Of a DNA stretch of 24,211 nucleotides, positions 1 to 7,561 are shown piece after piece (positions within the stretch are counted from its first letter, which is position 1; every line of letters starts with the position of its first letter). The stretch spans positions 1 through 24,211 of IMG/VR virus record IMGVR_UViG_3300023284_000208; one strand, 5' to 3'. Source of the DNA: a virus. Made by a program: the position numbers and the translations under genes. Below the pieces are notes generated by a model. It was not told where the DNA came from, did no database searches, and saw only the letters and a list, made by a program, of their open reading frames with translations.

Positions 1-32
1 ACGGAACTGTTGTACCAACTGGATTGGAATGA
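1..32 (+). CDS. 3' end of an upstream gene (partial)
   Basis: The window opens inside a reading frame that ends GTVVPTGLE and stops at TGA 30-32. That stop overlaps the ATG at 29 of the exonuclease gene in the ATGA arrangement used repeatedly in this window, so this is probably the tail of the preceding gene in the same operon. A second frame (stop 52-54) is also open, but it would need a longer overlap. Nothing can be said about function. Confidence 0.4.
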   Translation, partial: GTVVPTGLE

Positions 33-976
33 TGCTTACGGTATTCGACGGTAGCTACATGCTGCACAGGACCTGTCACATACCCTCCTTTGAGTCGTTA
101 CAGACCACTGACGGCAGACAGACCGGAGGTGCGTTTGGGGTGGTCAAGAGCGTTCACAAGATTCTCCATACCTTTCACTCTCGACGGGCCGTGTTCGTAT
201 GGGACGATGTTCGCAGGTCTGAGCGGCGGGAGAGGATATTCCCGGAGTACAAAGCCAATCGTATGCTCAAGCAGGGAGACGATGGCTTCGAGGAACGAGA
301 GCGTTTCAACACCTTCTACAACGACCAAAGGAATCTTGTAGCAAAGCTCCTGGAACACCTGGGGGTTAGGCAGATCACGATACGGGGCAAAGAGGCCGAT
401 GACATCGTGGCTTTTATTGTCAAGTCCTGTAAAGGTCGCTGCGTGGTCGTTACCTCTGACAAGGACTACTATCAGCTTGTGGATCAGAATACAGCCATCT
501 GGTGCCCTGCAAAGGAAACGCACATTGACCTGGACAACTTCGTTGAGGTGGCGGAGGTAGAGCTTTCTCAGTTCCTGCTCGCCAAGGCGATCCTTGGCGA
601 CGTGTCGGACAATATCCCTGGCGTGAAGGGGATTGGCCAGAAGACGGTGGTTCAGCTTATGGCCATGGTCCGAGGCATTGAGGCTGATACGTCTCCTGAC
701 CTACTCGCCGCCTTGGTCCAGATCATCGCCAAGGACGGAAGCACACGCCAAAGGAAGGTCCTGGAACAGGCCGAGGTAATCGTCCGTAATCTGGAACTGA
801 TGGACCTGTCGAAGGAGGAGTTCAGCTACGACGAGATGTGCCAGATCATGTCGGGCGTGACGGTCGGGCCGTCCTTCAACGAGCAGGCCATCTTGGACCA
901 CTTCAGGGCTCTACAGTTCGGTGAGTTCATGCGAGATTTCCTGTCGTTCTCAGCACCTTTCAGGATGCTTAGCTGA
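29..976 (+). CDS. 5'-3' exonuclease / flap nuclease (Pol I N-terminal-domain family)
   Basis: This 315-residue protein belongs to the PIN-like 5' nuclease family (bacterial Pol I 5' domain, T4 RNase H, T5 exonuclease), which removes RNA primers and 5' flaps during replication with metal-ion catalysis. The family signatures appear in order: FDGSYMLHR (Asp7), FVWDD (56-60), FPEYKANR (71-78), GKEADDIVA (from 120), TSDKDYYQL (142-150), and the H3TH segment GDVSDNIPGVKGIG (190-203). All expected acidic metal ligands are present and the length is normal for a free-standing phage enzyme. ATG 29 and ATG 32 are both possible starts, with a GGATTGGA ribosome-site-like stretch just upstream. The stop overlaps the next ATG (TGATG), so it is co-translated with what follows and heads a repair and recombination operon. 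Family assignment is firm; the exact in vivo role is inferred. Confidence 0.93.
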   Translation: MMLTVFDGSYMLHRTCHIPSFESLQTTDGRQTGGAFGVVKSVHKILHTFHSRRAVFVWDDVRRSERRERIFPEYKANRMLKQGDDGFEERERFNTFYNDQRNLVAKLLEHLGVRQITIRGKEADDIVAFIVKSCKGRCVVVTSDKDYYQLVDQNTAIWCPAKETHIDLDNFVEVAEVELSQFLLAKAILGDVSDNIPGVKGIGQKTVVQLMAMVRGIEADTSPDLLAALVQIIAKDGSTRQRKVLEQAEVIVRNLELMDLSKEEFSYDEMCQIMSGVTVGPSFNEQAILDHFRALQFGEFMRDFLSFSAPFRMLS

Positions 977-1020
977 TGGACCTGCTCGTCGGACACCTTC
1001 TGGGCGACTACGTCTTCCAG
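976..1020 (+). pseudogene. N-terminal stub of a DUF3307-like gene
   Basis: The first 15 codons after the exonuclease gene read MDLLVGHLLGDYVFQ. This matches the opening motif of DUF3307 phage and bacterial proteins (leucine-rich start, then HLxGDxxxQ). The rest of that family, usually over 100 further residues, is missing: the frame runs on into a GIY-YIG endonuclease and the next gene starts directly after it. The start overlaps the upstream stop as TGATG, as expected for an original operon gene. I infer a DUF3307 gene truncated by insertion of the endonuclease gene. Recognition rests on one short motif from memory. Confidence 0.55.
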
Positions 1021-1794
1021 AAAAGAGTTGCTCTGGGAAGCATAGTCGCTATAGTTATTCTTATGGGCTGTATCTACGTCATAACCAACACCAAGACGAG
1101 TGGGGCCTACATTGGGAGTTCCAACGGAGAGGTGGGGTATCGTTGGACTCGCCACCGTAAGGACCTGAAAGCGGGAAAACACCATAGCAAACATTTGCAG
1201 CGGGCATGGGACAAGTACGGACTGGCTGCTTTTCATATCAAGGTTTTGGAAACCGTTGATTCTTCAGAGCTTCTGCAACGAGAGCAGTTTTACCTGGACG
1301 ATAGGAAGGCCAACTATCCATCACGTTTGAACTACAATGTGTGTTGGGTGGCTGGAAACTGCTTGGGGATAAAGCACTCAGCAGAGCGGCGTCGTAAGGG
1401 GTCTCTAAGCCACATGGGAAAGAAACGAACAAAGAAGTCCATAGAGAAGCAGGTTCGTACCTGGACGCAGAGATACGGTAAACCCGTGTCGCTAAGAGAC
1501 CCAAGTGGTCGTGTTAGATCGGGCATACGAAACCTCAGAGCGTTTGCTCGTGACCATGGATTGACGGTGGTTGCACTGCGTATGGTTCTTTCTGGGAGAC
1601 TGAGAAGCCACAAGGGTTGGACAAGACCGGATCGTGGGAAGAAAACTTTCTCTTTCATCTCCCCGGACGGTGAGAAGATCGTCGGCGTAGAGAATCTCAA
1701 GTTGTTCTGTGAGGAGCGTGGATTGGCGTACAAGCAGATGCAAAAGGTCCACGCCGGTACACACAAATCACACCGAGCGTGGGTGAAGCTATGA
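976..1794 (+). CDS. GIY-YIG homing endonuclease with two tandem C-terminal DNA-binding repeats
   Basis: The GIY-YIG nuclease core starts near residue 30 with GCIYVITN...GAYIGSS, followed by RWTRHRKDL, HSKHLQRAWDKYG and an E-containing QREQFYLDD segment, the order seen in phage homing endonucleases such as the I-TevI and SegA groups. After a basic linker (about 130-165), two similar repeats of about 50 residues follow, each with a PxG turn, an NLxxFxxExGL-type helix and a final basic HKGW or HRAW motif. These resemble the modular DNA-binding repeats in homing enzymes. The frame begins at 976 on the DUF3307-like stub, translationally coupled to the exonuclease stop; the nuclease could also start at ATG 1063, which lacks a good ribosome site. 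The stop overlaps the next start (ATGA). It is a selfish gene lodged between replication genes; no intron structure was recognised. Confidence 0.88.
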   Translation: MDLLVGHLLGDYVFQKRVALGSIVAIVILMGCIYVITNTKTSGAYIGSSNGEVGYRWTRHRKDLKAGKHHSKHLQRAWDKYGLAAFHIKVLETVDSSELLQREQFYLDDRKANYPSRLNYNVCWVAGNCLGIKHSAERRRKGSLSHMGKKRTKKSIEKQVRTWTQRYGKPVSLRDPSGRVRSGIRNLRAFARDHGLTVVALRMVLSGRLRSHKGWTRPDRGKKTFSFISPDGEKIVGVENLKLFCEERGLAYKQMQKVHAGTHKSHRAWVKL

Positions 1795-2840
1795 AAATCT
1801 TGATGTACGGTGATCTCCATTTCCAGGAGAAGGGCAACCAGGAGGTCAGCTTCAACAGTAAGATCATGCCGATCTGTGGGATCAATGGAGAATGCCTAGC
1901 CACCTGCTTCTGGATCGCTGCGGCGATCCGGGCGACCAAGCCTAATATGGTGGTCAACATGGGTGACCTCGTCGAGAGCGCCGGTCAGGTCGATATGTAC
2001 ACGCTCTACAGCCTGCTGGAAGGAATCCAGGCCATTGACCTGGCTTGTGAGGAGGTGGAGTGTTCTCACTATATCCTGGTAGGAAACCACGATCAGGCTG
2101 ACTACGAGGGAAAGTTCCACATTTGCAAGGCATTGTCGTCTTTCAAGGGCGTCGTCGTGGAGGGCATTGACCTCTGGGAGAATATGGCCTTCATCTCCTA
2201 CCGGCGCAACACTGGTCTGACCCAAACAATGATAGAGAGCGCTAGGGACGTTGGAGCCGAGTACCTGTTCCTTCACACGGACATCAAGGGCGCGAGGCTC
2301 CGTGGCAGCACAATGGCCAAGGAGGGCTTCGACGCCGACTTTGTGGAGGCCAAGGCAATCTTCGTAGGCCATCACCACCACCCGCAGGTTATTGGGTCCA
2401 GGACCTACTGCGTTGGTAGCTGCATGTACCACGACTATCGGGACAGTGTGGTGGACCTTCCGAGAGGAATCTTCACGTTTGATACTGAGACGGGTCAGCA
2501 TGAGAGGATCGCAAATCCGTACACCTCCGTGTTTTGGAGCGTGGACATCAATCGGGCTGAGGATGTGAATCTGATTCCTCAGCGTCCTGTGGGATTCCAG
2601 GGCCGGCTCAACCTCCGGATAAGGGCTGACACCGAGTTCCTGGAAGTGGTGAAGTCCGCTTCCTCCTCCTGGCCAGACGCACAGATCGTACCGATCAGCC
2701 ACGAGAACGTGGTCCCGAGAGTCCAGATCGACCCCAAGGATGCGCCGATCGAGGTACTGGACAAGCACATAGACACGGAGGCTCCGGCGGAGCTAGACAA
2801 GGGTACGCTCAAGAAGCTTGGTCGGGAGGCGATGGTATGA
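1791..2840 (+). CDS. SbcD/Mre11-like (phage gp47-type) nuclease subunit
   Basis: This 349-residue calcineurin-like phosphoesterase has the motif series GDLH (7-10), NMGDLVE (Asp59), VGNHD (97-101), a lone His in HTDI (162) and GHHHH (193-197). That set builds the two-metal site of SbcD, Mre11 and T4 gp47. With the following SbcC/gp46-like ATPase it should form the end-processing complex used in recombination-dependent replication. ATG 1791 is preferred because MKILMYGDLHF is the usual family start and it overlaps the upstream stop as ATGA; GTG 1779 would add four residues. The C-terminal part, from about residue 240, is less conserved and probably caps the site or contacts the partner. The stop overlaps the partner's ATG, so the subunits are coupled in translation. 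Confidence 0.9.
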   Translation: MKILMYGDLHFQEKGNQEVSFNSKIMPICGINGECLATCFWIAAAIRATKPNMVVNMGDLVESAGQVDMYTLYSLLEGIQAIDLACEEVECSHYILVGNHDQADYEGKFHICKALSSFKGVVVEGIDLWENMAFISYRRNTGLTQTMIESARDVGAEYLFLHTDIKGARLRGSTMAKEGFDADFVEAKAIFVGHHHHPQVIGSRTYCVGSCMYHDYRDSVVDLPRGIFTFDTETGQHERIANPYTSVFWSVDINRAEDVNLIPQRPVGFQGRLNLRIRADTEFLEVVKSASSSWPDAQIVPISHENVVPRVQIDPKDAPIEVLDKHIDTEAPAELDKGTLKKLGREAMV

Positions 2841-5080
2841 TTCCCAGGAGATTGTACATCCAGAATTTCATGTCCATTGGAACTGTGGACATCGACCTTT
2901 GCAACCAGGGACTCGTGCTGATCTCGGGCGACAACCAGGACATCCAATCGGCCAACAGCAACGCGGCCGGCAAGTCCAGTCTGTTCGAGGCCCTTCTCTG
3001 GTGTTATCTCGGGGAAACGTACCGGGGCGTGAACGCAGACAAGGTAGCTCGGATCGTCAAAGGAACGGAGAAGGTGGCTCCTGGAGGCTGTGCGGTTGTC
3101 CACGAAGTGGAGAGGGATGGAGTCACCTACCGGATTTCCCGGTTCAGGAAGCACAAGAAGCATAAGAACGGTGTCTTCTTCGAGAAGATCGCTCCTGAGC
3201 AGCAGGACCTGACGCAATCGAAGGTCCCCCAGACCAATGAGATGATCCTCCGGACCCTTGGAATCCATCCCGAGATACTTCAGCAGACCACGATGATTGG
3301 CCAGGGGATGCCTTGGAAGTTCACAGACCTCACAGACGCCGATCGCAAGCGCGTCATGGTCGAGATGCTTCATTTGCATGTGTGGGACATCGGGTTGGAC
3401 GATTTTCGCAGCAGTGCAGCAGGTGTTCAGGCCCAGATAGACCAGTCTCAGTCGGCAATAACCATGCAGGAGGAGCAGCTTGAGGGCTACCAGCAAGCCC
3501 TGGACATCCGGAAGGACGAGTTGAGGCAGGTGCGGGCCTACCCACCGGCCGATCCGGAGGAGATTCGATCTCTGGATGCACAGATCAAGGAGTTGCAGGG
3601 AGAAATCGAGACGCTCACTGTATCTCTACACTCGTGCAAGACTGAGATGCTTGGCCTTGATGCCTACATCAAACAGGTTACTGAGGAGAGGCAGAGCATT
3701 TATACCGAGCTTCAGGCTTTTCAGATGAGACTCCACAAACTGACGGCTGATCGGATCGAGGAGGTTCAGAAGCTTGAGAATGAGTGCCGGAAGTCTGAGC
3801 TAGTCTCTGTACAGCAACAGAAAGAGCAGAGCCATACTCAGAGAAATGAATGGCAAAAGAAGATCAACCTGGAAAATGATAATGACCGCGCTGCGGCTGA
3901 GTCGATGGCTGCGGCAAATGTCAGGATCGAAAATTGTAAATCCAGGATAGCCCAGCTAGAGCGGACACCAGACGTTTGCCCCACGTGTAATCGTCCTGGT
4001 GCTGCTGAGTTGACCAAGCCGGAGATTGAGCAGCAGGTGGATGCCATGGCTGAACACGTAAAGGTCTACCAGGAGAGAAGGGCAGAGCAGCAAAGCAATC
4101 AGGTAATCCTTGCTGACGCCAAGAAAACACTCAGTCGGCAGGACGCGGAGATCAAGGCATTCGACAAGCAGTTGATGGAGATTGCTACCAGGAGCTATCC
4201 CCAGGTGGACACTCTCATCCACGAGTACGATGCCAAGAAGCAGGAGCTAGACTCCGCTGTCACAGAGAAGGGAGTGGCTTTCCAGGCGAAAGACGAGGCA
4301 GTTACGGGACTGACCAAGCAGAAAGAAAGCCACCAGAGGATGTTCAACGATACCCAGAGCAAGATTGAGGTCCACAGTACCACGATCAACACGAAGCAGC
4401 GTCGCCTCGGAGAGCTTCAGGCTATCCAGAGTGGCTGGGAGGCCCAGATCGAGGCTGCAAAGAAAGTCGTTGCCGACGCCCAGGAGGCGCATGGCACACT
4501 ACGGGAGCAGATCGCCACAGCCAAGGCAGGCAAGGCTTCGCTCGATAACCTCAAGGCCCACTACGACTGGCTGGCGGGTGCCTGTAAGAAGATTCGATCT
4601 CTCAGCATGGACGAGGCTCTGGGCTTCATCAACGAGCGGCTCCGATACTACATGGACATCTTCACGGACGGGGAAATCCAGGTAATCATTCGTCCCGAGA
4701 CGGAGAACGTGACCGGCGGTGTTCAGGACAAGATTGATATTCAGATCACCACGGCCGGCGGTGTCTACAAGTCCGGGTCAGGTGGAGAGAAGCGTAGGAT
4801 TGATCTGGCACTGTACTTCTCCCTCAGCGACCTGTCGGCACACGTCTATGGGTCCCACGTGACGATCCTGGTCTGTGACGAGATCATGGACGCTCTGGAC
4901 ATCACCGGGGTCTACCGCTGCCTGGACATCCTCCGAGCCAAACGTGATGCTGGCCTCTCGGTCTTCCTGACCTCGCAGCGTGTCGAGATTCTTCGAGGCG
5001 TGACCGACTTCGACAAGTGGTGGATCATGCGGAAGGTCGATGGCATCTCAAGCTTGGTGGATTCTCAGACCGCAGCATAG
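2837..5080 (+). CDS. SbcC/Rad50-like (phage gp46-type) SMC ATPase subunit
   Basis: This 747-residue SMC-type ATPase is the partner of the SbcD-like nuclease upstream. The N-terminus gives IQNFMSIG and an extended Walker A loop (31-48) ending NAAGKSS, with the insertion before GKS that I associate with phage gp46 proteins. Two long coiled-coil arms, rich in Glu, Lys and Gln, run from about 190 to 560 and flank a zinc-hook CPTC (381-384). The C-terminal ATPase half has the signature SGSGGEKRR (646-654) and Walker B ILVCDE (Asp681, Glu682), followed by a D-loop-like DALD. All functional motifs are present. It should use ATP-driven movement to feed DNA ends to the nuclease. The start overlaps the preceding stop (ATGA). 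Length is smaller than bacterial SbcC, as usual for phage versions. Confidence 0.92.
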   Translation: MIPRRLYIQNFMSIGTVDIDLCNQGLVLISGDNQDIQSANSNAAGKSSLFEALLWCYLGETYRGVNADKVARIVKGTEKVAPGGCAVVHEVERDGVTYRISRFRKHKKHKNGVFFEKIAPEQQDLTQSKVPQTNEMILRTLGIHPEILQQTTMIGQGMPWKFTDLTDADRKRVMVEMLHLHVWDIGLDDFRSSAAGVQAQIDQSQSAITMQEEQLEGYQQALDIRKDELRQVRAYPPADPEEIRSLDAQIKELQGEIETLTVSLHSCKTEMLGLDAYIKQVTEERQSIYTELQAFQMRLHKLTADRIEEVQKLENECRKSELVSVQQQKEQSHTQRNEWQKKINLENDNDRAAAESMAAANVRIENCKSRIAQLERTPDVCPTCNRPGAAELTKPEIEQQVDAMAEHVKVYQERRAEQQSNQVILADAKKTLSRQDAEIKAFDKQLMEIATRSYPQVDTLIHEYDAKKQELDSAVTEKGVAFQAKDEAVTGLTKQKESHQRMFNDTQSKIEVHSTTINTKQRRLGELQAIQSGWEAQIEAAKKVVADAQEAHGTLREQIATAKAGKASLDNLKAHYDWLAGACKKIRSLSMDEALGFINERLRYYMDIFTDGEIQVIIRPETENVTGGVQDKIDIQITTAGGVYKSGSGGEKRRIDLALYFSLSDLSAHVYGSHVTILVCDEIMDALDITGVYRCLDILRAKRDAGLSVFLTSQRVEILRGVTDFDKWWIMRKVDGISSLVDSQTAA

Positions 5081-5089
5081 GAGACAGAC

Positions 5090-5635
5090 ATGCCTGACGA
5101 CAAAAAGGAAGTGACGCCCTTTGACCCTAACCGGCTCAAGGAGGCGCTACAGGAGCGAGTCAGGCAGCAGTTTCTGGAAGTCATCCCGGAAGACCAGTGG
5201 GACGCGATGATCCAGAAGGAGATCGAGGCATTCTTCGTAGACTCTCACTACGTTAAGATCACTGAGGAGGAGAAGAAACAGCCGGGTTACTATAATTCTC
5301 ATAAGACGTATACTGCTCGGCATATCAATATGACGCCTTTCCGGTCCATGGTGTATGAGGAGCTTTGGAAGCTTGTCTCCAAGAGGCTTCAGGACGCGCT
5401 CACGGAGGAGAAATTCTTCGCAACTGTCATGCCTGACACCCTGAGCACCCAGGACGTTACTGGTTCCAATGACCTGAACGTCATTATGGGTGGCGAGGTC
5501 AAGATGGACGAGTTTTTCAAGTCGATTATGGAGAGTATGGCTCCCATAATCGTCCGTGAGATGTTCAGCAGCTTCTTTGCACAGACCGCCGATCAGGTCC
5601 GTCAGATGCTCCAAAACCGATCTACTCAATTATAG
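5090..5635 (+). CDS. phage protein of unknown function (181 aa)
   Basis: I do not recognise this protein. It is acidic and mostly helical by composition, with no membrane segment, signal peptide or cysteine motif. The first half is charged (PNRLKEALQERVRQQF, EEEKKQPGYYNSHK). The last 60 residues contain an amphipathic, Met- and Phe-rich stretch (EFFKSIMESMAPIIVREMF) that could mediate oligomerisation. AGGAG at 5079-5083 sits well before ATG 5090. It follows the SbcC-like gene by 9 bases and is the last gene of the first operon, so a role in recombination or replication is possible, on position alone. Confidence 0.75.
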   Translation: MPDDKKEVTPFDPNRLKEALQERVRQQFLEVIPEDQWDAMIQKEIEAFFVDSHYVKITEEEKKQPGYYNSHKTYTARHINMTPFRSMVYEELWKLVSKRLQDALTEEKFFATVMPDTLSTQDVTGSNDLNVIMGGEVKMDEFFKSIMESMAPIIVREMFSSFFAQTADQVRQMLQNRSTQL

Positions 5636-5660
5636 GGAAGAATCACACTTTCCTGACACA

Positions 5661-5681
5661 TTTCCTGAAATATGTCTTGAC
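5661..5681 (+). repeat. upstream promoter motif, copy 1
   Basis: These 21 bases are identical to 6924-6944. Both copies end inside the -35 box of a promoter and contain the dyad TTTC-CT-GAAA. In this copy the dyad extends to ATTTC-CT-GAAAT, and a second TTTCCTGA lies 12 bases upstream (5649-5656 and 5661-5668). The placement suggests binding by a shared regulator, which is inferred. Confidence 0.75.
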
Positions 5682-5704
5682 TACCTGTAGTAATGTAGTA
5701 ATAT
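5677..5704 (+). promoter_or_regulatory. sigma70-type promoter P1
   Basis: TTGACT (5677-5682) and TAATAT (5699-5704) are separated by 16 bases, followed by an AT-rich run and then a GGAGG-containing leader to ATG 5732. It drives the unknown gene at 5732 and lies in the only sizeable gap (96 bases) after the recombination operon. Its layout repeats at 6940-6968. Confidence 0.75.
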
Positions 5705-5731
5705 ATAGGTGGAGGCTGAAGGGAGAAAGAG

Positions 5732-6931
5732 ATGATGGCACTGGCTGAGAAAACTGAGATCACCCGCTGGATTCCCGATGAGAACCTGGAGAAGCTCCGG
5801 GCGCGGATCAGGAGCATGGGCCGCAGGGCCAGCAAGATCGGAACCGATCCGGTGACTTTGGAGGTCCTGGAGGATCGGCTGGTCAAGTCCGATGATGGGC
5901 TCTATTTCTCGAAGGAGGTCGAGGTCCGGGTCACGGGCGAGACGCCCAAGATCGCTGGCTGGACCTTCGCGGCCACCTTGGAGCACACTTCCGAGGGCAA
6001 TATCCTGCGGACGATTCCGGGCATTGAGCTTCCCAGCTACTATCGGGACTGCCCACCGACCTGCGAGCATTGTGGTCTGATGCGGAAGCGCAAGGACACC
6101 TACGTGGTGCGCCACGAGGATGGCACCTTCAAGCAGGTCGGTAGCAACTGCCTCCAGGACTTCCTGGGCGGAATCAGTCCCGAGGTGGCAGTGGCCATGG
6201 CTGGGTGGCTGATCGAACTGGCTGACCCTTCCTGGGGCGAGGGTAGTGGTGGTGGGGAGCGTTACTTCTCGGTCAAGGACTACCTTGCCTTCGTGGCCGT
6301 GGAAATCCGAAACAATGGCTGGACGAGCCGAGGGACTGAGCGCGATACCATGAAGACATCGACCGCTACTGCGGCGCTGCACTCGATCTTCCCCACGACA
6401 CCTTACGACCGGGAGCACCGGCTGGTCCCGGACCCCCAGGACGATGAAATGGCTGAGAAGGCCGTCGAGTGGGTTTTGGGCCTGGACGCTGAGGAGGTCG
6501 CTGGAAGCGACTACCTGAACAACCTGAGCGTGACCATCAAGATGGAGGCGATCACCTACCGTGAGGCAGGGATCGGAGCCAGCGCGATTGTGGCTTACCG
6601 CCGGGACGTGGAGAAGAAGGCCGAGGAGGCGTCGGGCGTAAGCGAGTGGTTCGGTGAGGTCAAGAAGCGGAGCACGTTCGAGTTGACCTTCCTGGGCCAG
6701 AACAGCTTCGAGGGCCACTACGGAGTCACTTGGGTGGTTCGGCTCCGGGATAAGGACGGGAACAGTGCGGTATGGTTCAGCAGTTCCTATCCAGGGATCG
6801 GCGACGACGCCCTGGAGATCGGTCGGACCTACAAGGTCAAGGCGACTGTGAAGGACCACGGGGACTACAAGGGCACGAAGCAGACGGTCCTGACCCGCGC
6901 CAAGTTCCTGGAGAAGATGGAAGTTTCCTGA
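5732..6931 (+). CDS. phage zinc-knuckle protein with possible OB-like C-terminus, function unknown
   Basis: This 399-residue protein matches a phage family I have seen without an assigned role. Its hallmark is a cysteine cluster at about residues 107-145, CPPTCEHCGLMRKRKDTYVV, followed about 16 residues on by QVGSNCLQDFLGG; together these probably bind zinc. The C-terminal 90 residues (FELTFLGQNSFEG... to GRTYKVKATVKDHGDYKG) alternate strands and end in a basic hairpin, like an OB or other nucleic-acid-binding beta barrel; that is inference. ATG 5732 and 5735 are both possible, behind GGGAGAAAGAG. The gene has its own promoter (5677-5704), and its last codons are embedded in the regulatory motif of the next promoter. 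Probably a DNA- or RNA-binding protein made at high level. Confidence 0.8.
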   Translation: MMALAEKTEITRWIPDENLEKLRARIRSMGRRASKIGTDPVTLEVLEDRLVKSDDGLYFSKEVEVRVTGETPKIAGWTFAATLEHTSEGNILRTIPGIELPSYYRDCPPTCEHCGLMRKRKDTYVVRHEDGTFKQVGSNCLQDFLGGISPEVAVAMAGWLIELADPSWGEGSGGGERYFSVKDYLAFVAVEIRNNGWTSRGTERDTMKTSTATAALHSIFPTTPYDREHRLVPDPQDDEMAEKAVEWVLGLDAEEVAGSDYLNNLSVTIKMEAITYREAGIGASAIVAYRRDVEKKAEEASGVSEWFGEVKKRSTFELTFLGQNSFEGHYGVTWVVRLRDKDGNSAVWFSSSYPGIGDDALEIGRTYKVKATVKDHGDYKGTKQTVLTRAKFLEKMEVS

Positions 6932-6944
6932 AATATGTCTTGAC
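6924..6944 (+). repeat. upstream promoter motif, copy 2
   Basis: This is the second exact copy of the 21-base motif at 5661-5681. It includes the stop codon of the preceding gene (TGA 6929-6931) and runs into the TTGACA box. Here the dyad is limited to TTTC-CT-GAAA and no second upstream TTTCCTGA is present. Confidence 0.75.
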
Positions 6945-6968
6945 ACATTACATAGGGTGTAGTAAGAT
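6940..6968 (+). promoter_or_regulatory. sigma70-type promoter P2 (near consensus)
   Basis: A perfect -35 TTGACA (6940-6945), a 17-base spacer and TAAGAT (6963-6968) make this the strongest promoter seen in the window. The leader after it shares the string GTGGAGGCTGA with the leader of P1, then has AAGGAGG before ATG 7002. It should drive the genes at 7002 and 7562, up to the terminator at 8002-8036. Confidence 0.85.
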
Positions 6969-7001
6969 AGTAGTGGAGGCTGAGAGAAGGAGGATAGGAA
7001 A

Positions 7002-7529
7002 ATGGGTTGGAGTTATCGCAAAGGCAGCACTCGAAAAGACCTGATCGCCGATCGCATCCGAGAGCAGAACGCGCACGACAAGGATGGGAAGGTGGTCGGC
7101 AAGTTCATCGTCCTGGCACACGCGGCGCGAGGAAACTCGCTCTGGAAAGTCGTCTCGATCACGGACGGGGAGGGCAAGGAGACCGACCGCTTCATCGCCT
7201 TGGACCTGCTGAAGAAGGAGAAGGGCTACGGCTGGGGTTACAAGGACATCAGCGAACCCATGGGACCCCACTACTACACGGCCCCGCTCAAGTACCTGGA
7301 GATGGTTGCTCCCGAGAAGTACCCCGACAGCGTCAACCCGGAGTGGCGCAAGGGGGTTCGGGAGTACCACGAGAAGATGAACCGGAAGCTGGAGATCGGC
7401 AAGACCTACGAGCTTCCCAACCGCACACCGTCTGAGATCACGCTCGCAAGCATCAAGCCCTTGCGAGGCTGGCATGACGGCCGGCTCTACCGAGTCCAGA
7501 AGCGTATGATCGGTGACGAGATCAAATAG
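7002..7529 (+). CDS. phage protein of unknown function (MGWxY family, DUF6927-like)
   Basis: This 175-residue protein begins MGWSYRKGSTRKDLIADRI and has a central block of GWGYKDISEPMGPHYY. This opening and the later KD-SE-MGP motif resemble a family of phage and plasmid proteins of unknown function that I remember as DUF6927-like; the number is not certain. No catalytic motif is evident. The C-terminus (KTYELPNRTPSEITLASIKPL) is strand-rich, and the whole looks like a small soluble protein. AAGGAGG at 6987-6993 precedes ATG 7002, and promoter P2 lies directly upstream, so strong expression is expected. It shares regulation with the gene at 5732, through an identical upstream motif, which suggests a common phase of infection. 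Confidence 0.8.
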   Translation: MGWSYRKGSTRKDLIADRIREQNAHDKDGKVVGKFIVLAHAARGNSLWKVVSITDGEGKETDRFIALDLLKKEKGYGWGYKDISEPMGPHYYTAPLKYLEMVAPEKYPDSVNPEWRKGVREYHEKMNRKLEIGKTYELPNRTPSEITLASIKPLRGWHDGRLYRVQKRMIGDEIK

Positions 7530-7561
7530 GAATTTAGATCAGGGGGATGGAGGAGAGGAAA

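Noticed and set aside
976-1794. A group I intron carrying the GIY-YIG gene
   Set aside because: No downstream exon of the DUF3307-like gene remains, the frame is open from the stub through the endonuclease, and I could not recognise a group I core.
1896-3496. Long minus-strand open frames opposite the SbcD/SbcC-like genes
   Set aside because: The plus strand encodes complete, motif-verified proteins with coupled starts, and the minus frames have no ribosome sites or recognisable domains.
5681-6946. A 421-codon open frame on the minus strand
   Set aside because: It lies entirely opposite the zinc-knuckle gene and the promoter motifs, gives a sequence with no recognisable motif, and the plus-strand gene has clear family features and a promoter. 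It is a composition shadow.
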